From NCBI GenBank assembly GCA_023484365.1, contig JAMDBA010000026.1, forward strand, positions 1 through 22,485: a DNA stretch of 22,485 nucleotides. Direction: 5' to 3'. This document shows, in pieces, positions 1 to 5,814 of the stretch. The position numbers and the translations under genes were made by a program. Position 1 is the first letter of the stretch. Each line of letters starts with the position of its first letter. Below the pieces are notes generated by a model, which was given only the letters and a program-made list of their open reading frames with translations, had not been told where the DNA came from and did not search any database. Source of the stretch: Patescibacteria group bacterium. Its GTDB lineage: Bacteria > Patescibacteria > Paceibacteria > UBA6257 > 2-01-FULL-56-20.

Positions 1-24
1 CTAACTATATATTATATTTGGAAT

Positions 25-59
25 AAAAAAGCTCTATAGATTTTACTCATACAGAGCCT
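25..59 (-). terminator. Rho-independent terminator of the 102-461 gene
   Basis: Read on the minus strand, AGGCTCTGTA (59-50) pairs with TATAGAGCTT (38-29), a 10-bp stem with two G-T wobbles and an 11-nt loop, followed by a run of T. It lies about 45 nt past the stop codon of the minus-strand gene. Confidence 0.7.
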
Positions 60-101
60 TTGGTAGCTAGGATTGCTTAACAGAATCTTGGTGGATGGCA
101 A

Positions 102-461
102 CTACCTATCAAACGGAGGTGGGTCAAAATAAATGAATCTATCGCCGAGGAAATTTAAGTGAGTATTTTTGCCGGCCAGAACATATTTTTTGTCGCCCGG
201 CTCCGGAGCAAGAATTTCCTTGTAGTATCGGCTGTCGTTATAACGGCTGCTAATATTATTTACATCAACGGGCATCTTTCCGTGATTAAAAGCGCCGACC
301 AGCTGGTTTGATAATAGCCCCGACAACGCTAAGGTCGCACTGATTAAAAATACCGTTAGCATTCCCTTGTCCCTTTTTGACCATTTATAAAGTTTGATAA
401 ACAGCAACGAAAAAATCGTAAGTGAAATCAGGGAAATCAACAAATTATATTTTTCCATCAT
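102..461 (-). CDS. Small membrane protein of unknown family
   Basis: This encodes 119 residues. Two hydrophobic stretches at about residues 7-25 and 35-55 flank a short basic loop (KLYKWSKRDKG), which predicts an inner-membrane protein with two helices and a soluble C-terminal half of about 60 residues. The tail ends in a proline-rich DPPPF segment. I do not recognise the family. The start is supported by an AAAGGAAG Shine-Dalgarno element a few bases upstream; two ATG codons are adjacent and either could be used. An extended -10 promoter lies about 30 nt further upstream and a clear terminator follows, so it is probably a single-gene transcript. It is divergent from the beta-repeat gene at 614. 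Function unknown. Confidence 0.65.
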   Translation of the reverse strand: MMEKYNLLISLISLTIFSLLFIKLYKWSKRDKGMLTVFLISATLALSGLLSNQLVGAFNHGKMPVDVNNISSRYNDSRYYKEILAPEPGDKKYVLAGKNTHLNFLGDRFIYFDPPPFDR

Positions 462-497
462 TTTCTTCCTTTCTTCGTTTTTTTAAATGCTGTATAC

Positions 498-525
498 AAT
501 ATATCATATTTAAATAATTTGTCGA
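498..525 (-). promoter_or_regulatory. Sigma70-type promoter for the 102-461 gene
   Basis: On the minus strand, TCGACA (525-520), a 16-nt spacer and TATATT (503-498) with an upstream TG (extended -10, TGATATATT) form a plausible promoter. The predicted leader is about 30 nt and contains the AAAGGAAG ribosome-binding site. Confidence 0.5.
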
Positions 526-578
526 TGATTTTTAAATTAGGAGCATTGAGACTTTAAGTAATATAAATAATGCTAAAA

Positions 579-613
579 TTTACAAAATTCCAATAATAAA
601 GGATAATTTAAAT
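579..613 (+). promoter_or_regulatory. Promoter predicting a leaderless transcript (gene at 614)
   Basis: TTTACA (579-584), a 17-nt spacer and GATAAT (602-607) form a near-consensus promoter. Only 6 nt separate the -10 hexamer from the ATG at 614, so transcription should begin at or next to the start codon. The weak AAAGGA upstream overlaps the -10 and would not be transcribed. Confidence 0.55.
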
Positions 614-889
614 ATGATAAAAATATCCGGAAACGACGTATATGACAACGGGGTAAAAATAGGATGGATAGAAGATAATGATATAATGGACCGCGAATCG
701 CATAAGTTAGGCTATTTTAGCGGTAACGATATTTTTAATATTTCGGGAATAAAGTTGGGATATATTGAAGGAGATGAACTAATTATGAGTAATGGCAAGA
801 TTATTTTGTTTGAAAATTTGAAAAGCCGCGTTCAGGGATCGGCAAACAATATTATACGAGCGGCAATCTACGTTTTCTTTGGGGAGTAG
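614..889 (+). CDS. Beta-repeat protein, resembling 4-fold beta flower proteins
   Basis: This encodes 91 residues made largely of four tandem units of about 16 residues starting near residues 7, 22, 38 and 54. The units follow a pattern like ND-[VI]-[YMF]-D..G.K.GY-[IF].G (for example NDIFNISGIKLGYIEG). Such short beta-hairpin repeats match my recollection of the small '4-fold beta flower' proteins found in many bacteria, whose role is not established. The C-terminal 20 residues (from about SRVQGSANNIIRAA) fall outside the repeat and are partly hydrophobic. No signal peptide is seen, so it is probably cytoplasmic. The start is set by a promoter whose -10 ends 6 nt upstream. The family call is from memory and moderate; the repeats are visible directly. 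Confidence 0.65.
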   Translation: MIKISGNDVYDNGVKIGWIEDNDIMDRESHKLGYFSGNDIFNISGIKLGYIEGDELIMSNGKIILFENLKSRVQGSANNIIRAAIYVFFGE

Positions 890-967
890 TTTGTGTAATC
901 ATATAATTAGGGTTAATATTTAAACAGATATATTTTAAAGCTTATTATTCCCGCCAAGGAGGCATCA

Positions 968-1153
968 ATGGATGGCGAGCCTAAAATCATAAAAGTTGTC
1001 AGGCTGCAATGTCTGGCTTCGCCGATAGGAGCAGATCCCAGAACCCATCTATACGAAATTGAATATGAATACTACAGCAACGGCGTCGTTAAAATGGTCC
1101 CCGGAACAGTAAAAGATCTCGGTCCGGTTGACGAAAAAGACAAAGCAACATAA
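968..1153 (+). CDS. Small hypothetical protein
   Basis: This encodes 61 residues and I do not recognise a family. The strongest evidence that it is real is a near-perfect Shine-Dalgarno sequence, AAGGAGG (955-961), six bases before the ATG, together with a strong terminator immediately after the stop codon. The sequence is soluble and predicted to be mostly beta strand in the middle (LYEIEYEYYSNGVVKMV), with a charged C-terminus (DEKDK). It has a single cysteine at about residue 16. It follows the beta-repeat gene by 78 nt on the same strand, but no terminator was seen between them, so co-transcription is possible. Function unknown. Confidence 0.65.
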   Translation: MDGEPKIIKVVRLQCLASPIGADPRTHLYEIEYEYYSNGVVKMVPGTVKDLGPVDEKDKAT

Positions 1154-1157
1154 AAAT

Positions 1158-1189
1158 AAACCCTAAGGATTCCCTAGGGTTTTTCTTTT
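1158..1189 (+). terminator. Rho-independent terminator after the 968-1153 gene
   Basis: AAACCCTA (1158-1165) pairs with TAGGGTTT (1175-1182) around a 9-nt loop and is followed by TTCTTTT. It starts 5 nt after the stop codon. Confidence 0.8.
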
Positions 1190-1370
1190 GAGATAAGCTT
1201 TAAATCATAAATAATTTGTTATAATAAAATTCAAGAGCAGAAATTAAATTATTTATTATTAGTTCATATTGCGACCAATTAAAACTAACACAAGTCCGGG
1301 CAACGTTTTTCTGACGCTAAAATAGAAGTAAAAGGTTTTTTATGTCTTCTGATACTATTATCCATTTACG

Positions 1371-1886
1371 ATGATTAATAAAATTAAAAATTTTGTTTTT
1401 GGCTTTGATGCCAGACATAGACCGAACGCAACTAAATATATCTTCGGCGCCACTTCGTCAATTATCACCAGCCTGGCTTTGATTATCGGCTTCAACACAT
1501 CCGTTAACGCCAAGGTAAGTATTATCGGCAGCCTGCTCGTTATCGCCCTAGCCGACAACATCTCCGATATGCTAGGTATTCATATTTACCAAGAAACCGA
1601 AGGAATAAAAACGCATGACGTCTGGATATCAAGCTCCACCAATTTCTTGACCAGATTTTTTGTTTCCTTTGTATTCATAATATTGGTTATTTTCCTGCCG
1701 ATGCGAACCGCGGCTATTGTTTCCGTAGCATACGGATTATTCGCGCTGGCTATTTTTAGCTATATTATCGCCGACATTAAAAAGCTTAATCCCGTTCATG
1801 CGATTGCTGAGCATCTATTTATAGCTGTAGTTATAATTCTAATAAGCCAATTTTTAGGAGGATGGATTATTCATCATTATTCTTAA
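1371..1886 (+). CDS. VIT1/CCC1-like membrane protein, putative metal transporter
   Basis: This encodes 171 residues with about five hydrophobic segments (roughly residues 25-42, 45-65, 90-110, 113-135, 145-165). The segment FGATSSIITSLALIIGF, followed by an ALADNISDMLG-type stretch and an amphipathic loop rich in charged residues (IYQETEGIKTHD), resembles the first half of the VIT1/CCC1 family of Fe/Mn transporters, where a Gly-rich first helix precedes a conserved loop after helix 2. It is somewhat shorter than many family members. If the call is right it would export or sequester Fe2+ or Mn2+ at the cytoplasmic membrane. No Shine-Dalgarno is visible; TATTAT (1356-1361) lies 9 nt before the ATG, so a leaderless or very short leader is possible. 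The helical protein at 1991 follows on the same strand. Confidence 0.6.
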   Translation: MINKIKNFVFGFDARHRPNATKYIFGATSSIITSLALIIGFNTSVNAKVSIIGSLLVIALADNISDMLGIHIYQETEGIKTHDVWISSSTNFLTRFFVSFVFIILVIFLPMRTAAIVSVAYGLFALAIFSYIIADIKKLNPVHAIAEHLFIAVVIILISQFLGGWIIHHYS

Positions 1887-1990
1887 TCGTTGTCGCTAAC
1901 AACAAAAAATAGCTTAAGCAGTTTTGTTTGCGGAGTTTTTAAGACTCAGCAGTAAAATTAATATAAAGGTCGCAATTCAACACAATAATA

Positions 1991-2197
1991 ATGAAAAACA
2001 TAAATTACGATTTAATTAAACTCCTGCATACTTCTTTAGATAAAATCTGGAGGTTGGAAAAACACTATATAAAAGACGCGGTAGACGCAAAGCACGATCC
2101 CGCCAAACTTAAAAAAATGCTGGAAGAAGAAGAAAAGCACGCGAAAATGCTGGTTGGAGAGATCAAAGCCAGGATGGACGCTAGGGTATTTGACTAA
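1991..2197 (+). CDS. Small all-helical acidic/basic protein
   Basis: This encodes 68 residues predicted to form two long helices separated by a short DAKHDPAKL break. The second helix has a ferritin-like look (LEEEEKHAKMLVGEI, an E..EE.H pattern), and the first contains LEKHY. The protein is too short for a complete four-helix ferritin-like domain but could dimerise. I cannot assign a family. It lies 104 nt downstream of the VIT-like gene, which is suggestive because ferritin-like domains occur fused to VIT domains (MbfA type). A possible -10 (TATAAA, 1962-1967) precedes it. There is no good Shine-Dalgarno next to the ATG. Ferritin-like identity is an inference. Confidence 0.55.
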   Translation: MKNINYDLIKLLHTSLDKIWRLEKHYIKDAVDAKHDPAKLKKMLEEEEKHAKMLVGEIKARMDARVFD

Positions 2198-2229
2198 AAT
2201 AAGTGGCGAAAAGATTAATTATTATGGAA

Positions 2230-2255
2230 TATAAAAGGCGGCCGATGGCCGCCTT
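2230..2255 (-). terminator. Terminator between convergent genes
   Basis: AAGGCGGCC (2235-2243), loop GAT, GGCCGCCTT (2247-2255) form a perfect 9-bp GC-rich hairpin. On the minus strand it is followed by TTATATT, so it mainly serves the 2260-2907 gene. On the plus strand it may also stop transcription from 1991-2197, though the T-run there is poor. Confidence 0.75.
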
Positions 2256-2259
2256 ATGG

Positions 2260-2907
2260 TTATAATAAAGGGAATATTTTTTTAGCGAAAAATAATTTAA
2301 CCTGATTCTCTAGCTCCGCCTCGCTCACGCTGCCGCCATTATCAATTATCCAATCGGCCCGACCGCCTATTTCTTCAACAAAAATTTCCGTTTTAACATT
2401 GTCTTGCTCGCGGAATTTTTCAATTGAAATTCCCGCTTCGCCTTCGCGCTGCCTTATTTTAGCGCGAGCAAAACGAGTGTTAAAATCTGATTTAATATAA
2501 AGTATTAATCCTCTTTTTTCGGGTATATTTCTTATCATTTCTTCATCAGCCAGCCAACGGACTCCGTCAGCGATTACTATTTCCGCCTTGTCGTTTGTAA
2601 GACGATTATAAATCGCGTTTGAAAGAGCGTTATTGCCAAAAGCGTTTTCGGAAACCATTACCTGCGACATTTTCTGAAGATTATCCCTGTTAACATTTAT
2701 GCTCCAAAGATCGAGTGTCTCCTCAAGGACATCGCGAAATCTTTGCCGGCTTGCGGTCAACTTCGCGATCTTTCTCCGATTTTCAAGATAGTCATCCTTA
2801 AAATAACCAGCCCGGCATTTCGAGCCGCTGACAATTTTCATTATGATACCACCTACTGTTTCTTTTCCGGCCAAAGGCTTTCCTGTTAAGCCGATCACGA
2901 CTTTCAT
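2260..2907 (-). CDS. P-loop kinase, dephospho-CoA / nucleoside monophosphate kinase-like
   Basis: This encodes 215 residues. The N-terminus VVIGLTGKPLAGKET contains a Walker A P-loop (GKPLAGKET, residues 9-17). Downstream the segment EIVIADGVRWLADEE fits the Walker B/acceptor-site strand of NMP-kinase folds, and an Arg-rich lid-like helix (RFARAKIRQREGE) is followed by a KFREQD segment. The layout matches the dephospho-CoA kinase / deoxynucleotide monophosphate kinase group (archaeal UPF0200-like and phage dNMP kinases). The substrate cannot be told from sequence. A good ribosome-binding site (AAAGGAAA, 5-nt spacing) supports the start. It is divergent from the cytidylate kinase gene at 3072. 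Kinase fold is confident; substrate is not. Confidence 0.75.
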   Translation of the reverse strand: MKVVIGLTGKPLAGKETVGGIIMKIVSGSKCRAGYFKDDYLENRRKIAKLTASRQRFRDVLEETLDLWSINVNRDNLQKMSQVMVSENAFGNNALSNAIYNRLTNDKAEIVIADGVRWLADEEMIRNIPEKRGLILYIKSDFNTRFARAKIRQREGEAGISIEKFREQDNVKTEIFVEEIGGRADWIIDNGGSVSEAELENQVKLFFAKKIFPLL

Positions 2908-3060
2908 TTTTTCCTTTCAGCCACGCTTTATAACGGCGAGGCATTTTATTTTTAAAATTCTAAATCAAGGATAATCAAAACAAAATATCAAGTCAATTTT
3001 TATAAGCTTGACCTAAGGCGTTATTTAAAGTTATAAATAAAATAGCAACTTAAAAACCAA

Positions 3061-3067
3061 AAGGAGG
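3061..3067 (+). promoter_or_regulatory. Shine-Dalgarno that fixes a GTG start
   Basis: AAGGAGG lies 4 nt before the GTG at 3072. It decides the start of the cytidylate kinase gene, which has no in-frame ATG at this position. Confidence 0.8.
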
Positions 3068-3071
3068 GTTT

Positions 3072-3638
3072 GTGGCTATAATTGCGATAAGCGGTTCGGT
3101 CGGATGCGGAAAAACAACAATTGGAAAAAGATTGGCCGAAAATCTTGGATATAAATATCATTATACAGGCGGCATCTTTAAAGAGATGGCGCAAAAAGAA
3201 GGGAAAACAATTAATGAATTTTATGAAGAAATAAAGGCTAATCCGGCGATAGAAAAAGAGATAGACGCGCGACAGGAAAAATTAATGATGGAAAGCGACA
3301 ATCTTGTCGTTGAGGGCAGAATGGCGCCGTTTTTAGATTGCGGTTCCAATAAAATTAAGATCAACGTAAAAATTACAGCATCACTTTCAGAATTAGCAAA
3401 CCGGCTGGCGAAAAGGCCGGAAAACCAAGAAAAAAATATTAACATCATAAAAAAAGAGGCGCGCCAAAGGATGAAAACAGAAAAAGAGCGCTATCGTAAG
3501 CTATATGGCATAGAAGATTATCTTGCCGACAAGCACTTTGATGTCATTATAGACACAACAAACCTTAGCGCCGATGAAGCGTTTAAAAAAACAAAAAATA
3601 AAATAGATTACTTTATTAGAAAAAAGCAGGGCGCGTAA
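3072..3638 (+). CDS. cmk: Cytidylate kinase, archaeal type
   Basis: This encodes 188 residues. It phosphorylates CMP/dCMP with ATP, in pyrimidine nucleotide supply. The P-loop is ISGSVGCGKTTIGKRLA (residues 6-22), followed by a YHYTGGIFKEMA segment that matches the substrate-binding [ST]-G-D/G-x-F-R/K motif of the archaeal cytidylate kinase family. Next come PAIEKEIDARQ and NLVVEGRMAPF, then a lid region with KEARQRMKTEKERYRKLYGI and the C-terminal FDVIIDTTNLS. All are typical of the short archaeal-type enzyme rather than the longer E. coli Cmk. It starts at GTG with a strong Shine-Dalgarno. The stop codon lies in the loop of a terminator hairpin. The neighbour at 2260-2907 is another P-loop kinase, divergently transcribed. 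Confidence 0.85.
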   Translation: MAIIAISGSVGCGKTTIGKRLAENLGYKYHYTGGIFKEMAQKEGKTINEFYEEIKANPAIEKEIDARQEKLMMESDNLVVEGRMAPFLDCGSNKIKINVKITASLSELANRLAKRPENQEKNINIIKKEARQRMKTEKERYRKLYGIEDYLADKHFDVIIDTTNLSADEAFKKTKNKIDYFIRKKQGA

Positions 3639-3648
3639 GCCCTGCTTT
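3623..3648. terminator. Bidirectional terminator overlapping the cmk stop codon
   Basis: AAAGCAGGGC (3623-3632), loop GCGTAA, GCCCTGCTTT (3639-3648) form a 10-bp stem. The TAA stop codon of the cytidylate kinase gene is in the loop. On the minus strand the stem runs into TTTCT after the TTT of the arm, giving six T in a row, so it is also a good terminator for the glycosidase gene 3666-5009. Confidence 0.8.
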
Positions 3649-3665
3649 AAATTTTAAATAATATT

Positions 3666-5009
3666 TTAAATCCAACCCAATTCTTTAATTCTCTGATAAG
3701 CGCTCAAGCAAGAAACAAGATTCCCCATAAAATTTTTAGGCGGTTTATATAATTTCCCGATTGCCGGCCTGGAATTATAAGGGTTAAATATCTCGTAAGC
3801 GCCACCCGCTTCTTTAAAAAGATTTATATTTCCCAAGAGATCGGCAATCGCCTCTTTTTGGTATTGCGACCTGACTAAATTATCCGGATGGTTGACGGAT
3901 ATCTTTATCTTAACTTGAATATTTTGACAAGTCAGCCAGGGCCAAATGTAAAGATTGTGGTATTCCTGATTGCCGATTATCTTCAAAAGCTTCATCAGTT
4001 GATTTTTGGGATAAGGCGGAGAAAAATTTTTCAATCCCGAAACTGTCTTCAACCGATCGCTAAAAGTTTTTTGGACTCTCGCGCATTCCTCAGCGCTCAA
4101 CAAGTAAAGTGAACCGAAAACGGAAGCGGCGGCATCTATCCTGTCCAATCCCGCCTCGGCCCTAAAATAAGCTCCTTCACGATTGTATAATTTTTCCAGA
4201 ATACTTTTTTTCGTCTTTATAAATTTTTCGCGGTAAAATTCGGCTTCCTCTTTTTTGTCAAGTTGAAGCGAGATGAAACTCATAAGTTTCAACGCTCTAG
4301 CCCATAATATGTTAATTCCTCCGAGCTTCCCGCCGCGCTTAATGCTGTCAGCCCAATCAACATTCTTCCGTTGAGATAAAACCAAACTGTCGGCTTTATC
4401 AACTTTACGCTCAAAATAATTAACGGCTTTTTGAATTTTAGCAAAATTTATTTTGGCAAATTCCTTTCCTTTGGAAGACGCGATAAAAAATTCTCCAATG
4501 GCAATGATTATAGCGGGAACCGTGTCTTCGGCATTCAAAAAATCTTGTCCCTCGTAAACGGGACGCTCTTTTCTTCTCTTAATTACGTTTTCTATAAAAA
4601 TAAAAAGTTGTTTGGAAAGCCAACGCAATCCTGGCGCAAGTTTTATGAGCATATATTCTCTTTCTACTTTTAGAGGTAATGCGCCGTCAGCTCTTTGGTA
4701 AGAAAAAATCGTTTTAAGAGAATCCTCAACCGCCTCCGGCTTATTGGCGATAAAATAATTTGCCGCGGCATGAGCAAAATCCCGCGACCAAATCTGATTA
4801 TAAAAATTATCTTTGGGATCGGCCGAAGGGAAAATGCCAAAACCAGGAAAATAATTATGCGCCAGCAACCTTTCTGATTGAAAAGCAAACTCATGAAGCA
4901 AAGCGTTGTATTCTGAAGATAAACGCAAGGGATTAAGCTCTTTCGTCTTACCGGAATTGACCACCTTAAACAATCTTGATAACCGCCATTCTTCGGTTGT
5001 ATTTTCCAT
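3666..5009 (-). CDS. Six-hairpin (alpha/alpha)6-type glycoside hydrolase-like protein
   Basis: This encodes 447 residues with no signal peptide, so probably cytoplasmic. The pattern fits (alpha/alpha)6-barrel glycosidases such as the debranching-enzyme, GH15 and GH100/invertase-like groups. Visible landmarks are YNQIWSRDFAHAA (residues 70-82, the aromatic-x-RD motif), NAEDTVPAII (159-168), VDWADSIKRGGK (217-228, a candidate catalytic Asp), YIWPWLT (354-360) and GGAYEIFNP (402-410, a candidate catalytic Glu at 406). The substrate is probably an alpha-glucan or a small alpha-glucoside or fructoside, but I cannot choose. An AAAAGGTG ribosome-binding site precedes the ATG. It is a single gene ending at a terminator shared with cmk. 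Fold confident, specificity unknown. Confidence 0.7.
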   Translation of the reverse strand: MENTTEEWRLSRLFKVVNSGKTKELNPLRLSSEYNALLHEFAFQSERLLAHNYFPGFGIFPSADPKDNFYNQIWSRDFAHAAANYFIANKPEAVEDSLKTIFSYQRADGALPLKVEREYMLIKLAPGLRWLSKQLFIFIENVIKRRKERPVYEGQDFLNAEDTVPAIIIAIGEFFIASSKGKEFAKINFAKIQKAVNYFERKVDKADSLVLSQRKNVDWADSIKRGGKLGGINILWARALKLMSFISLQLDKKEEAEFYREKFIKTKKSILEKLYNREGAYFRAEAGLDRIDAAASVFGSLYLLSAEECARVQKTFSDRLKTVSGLKNFSPPYPKNQLMKLLKIIGNQEYHNLYIWPWLTCQNIQVKIKISVNHPDNLVRSQYQKEAIADLLGNINLFKEAGGAYEIFNPYNSRPAIGKLYKPPKNFMGNLVSCLSAYQRIKELGWI

Positions 5010-5127
5010 TATTTTCGCACCTTTTTTCCGCCATCCGCCAAATAGCGAAGACGGATTTTAAATATCTGCCTAAATACTATCATTTTTAAGATTAGACGCA
5101 AATAATTAAATTAACAGCTCTAATTAA

Positions 5128-5811
5128 TCAATTTATTTCCGCGTTTACAATCAGAACATATTCTCCTTTTACATCTTTTTGATTGACCTCTAATTCATTT
5201 AAAACTTCGCTAATCGTGCCGCGATAAAATTTTTCAAAAATTTTTGTTATTTCTTTCGCTATAAATATCTCCCTGTTGCCGCCGACGAACCCGCTCAGTT
5301 CTTTCAATGTTTTTATAATTTTATAAGGCGATTCGTATAAAACAACCTGGCAATCATAATTTTTTATTTTTTCAAAAAATTTCCTCCTTTTCTTTGGCGG
5401 AGGAAAGCCCATAAACAAAAATTCGCCGCCTGTGAAGCCGCAAACAGAAACGGCCGCGGCAAGCGCCGAAGGACCAGGAATTGGAATAATTTTAACTTCT
5501 CCGAGACTATCAACTATTTTCTTTATTAAAAATTCACCAGGATCGGAAATACCCGGCGTGCCGGCATCGGTTACCAGCGCCAAATTCTTATCATTAGACA
5601 GCAAACTTTTAATCTCCTCAATTTTTCTAAGGTCGGAAAATTTATGATAAGAGATCATCGGTTTTGATATTTCGTAATGAGCTAAAAGATTCTTGGTGAC
5701 ACGAGTATCTTCGGCTAAAATAAAATCAACGCTCTTTAACGTTTCTATCGCTCTTAGAGTGATGTCTTTTAAATTGCCTATCGGCGTGGCAACGATAAAA
5801 AGAGAACCCAT
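5128..5811 (-). CDS. rsmI: 16S rRNA (cytidine1402-2'-O)-methyltransferase
   Basis: This encodes 227 residues. RsmI methylates the 2'-O of C1402 in the decoding centre of 16S rRNA using S-adenosylmethionine. The tetrapyrrole-methylase fold is clear: LFIVATPIGNLKDITLRA (residues 4-21), FILAEDTRVT (30-39), LVTDAGTPGISDPG (79-92), PGPSALAAAVSVCG, and the family-typical GFPPPKKRRKFF, then VLYESPYKI. It is slightly short, lacking the C-terminal extension of the E. coli protein. The ATG begins 3 nt after the stop codon of the PEP synthase gene with no independent Shine-Dalgarno, so translation is probably coupled to ppsA in one transcript. Confidence 0.95.
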   Translation of the reverse strand: MGSLFIVATPIGNLKDITLRAIETLKSVDFILAEDTRVTKNLLAHYEISKPMISYHKFSDLRKIEEIKSLLSNDKNLALVTDAGTPGISDPGEFLIKKIVDSLGEVKIIPIPGPSALAAAVSVCGFTGGEFLFMGFPPPKKRRKFFEKIKNYDCQVVLYESPYKIIKTLKELSGFVGGNREIFIAKEITKIFEKFYRGTISEVLNELEVNQKDVKGEYVLIVNAEIN

Positions 5812-5814
5812 TAT

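Noticed and set aside
1887..1925. Hairpin GTTGT-CGCTA-ACAAC as a terminator of the VIT-like gene
   Set aside because: On the plus strand it is followed by A, not T, and the stem is only 5 bp.
3072..3638. Dephospho-CoA kinase as identity of the 188-residue kinase
   Set aside because: The order of motifs (TGGIF.EMA, EIDARQ, VVEGRMA, RYRKLYGI) is that of archaeal-type cytidylate kinase.
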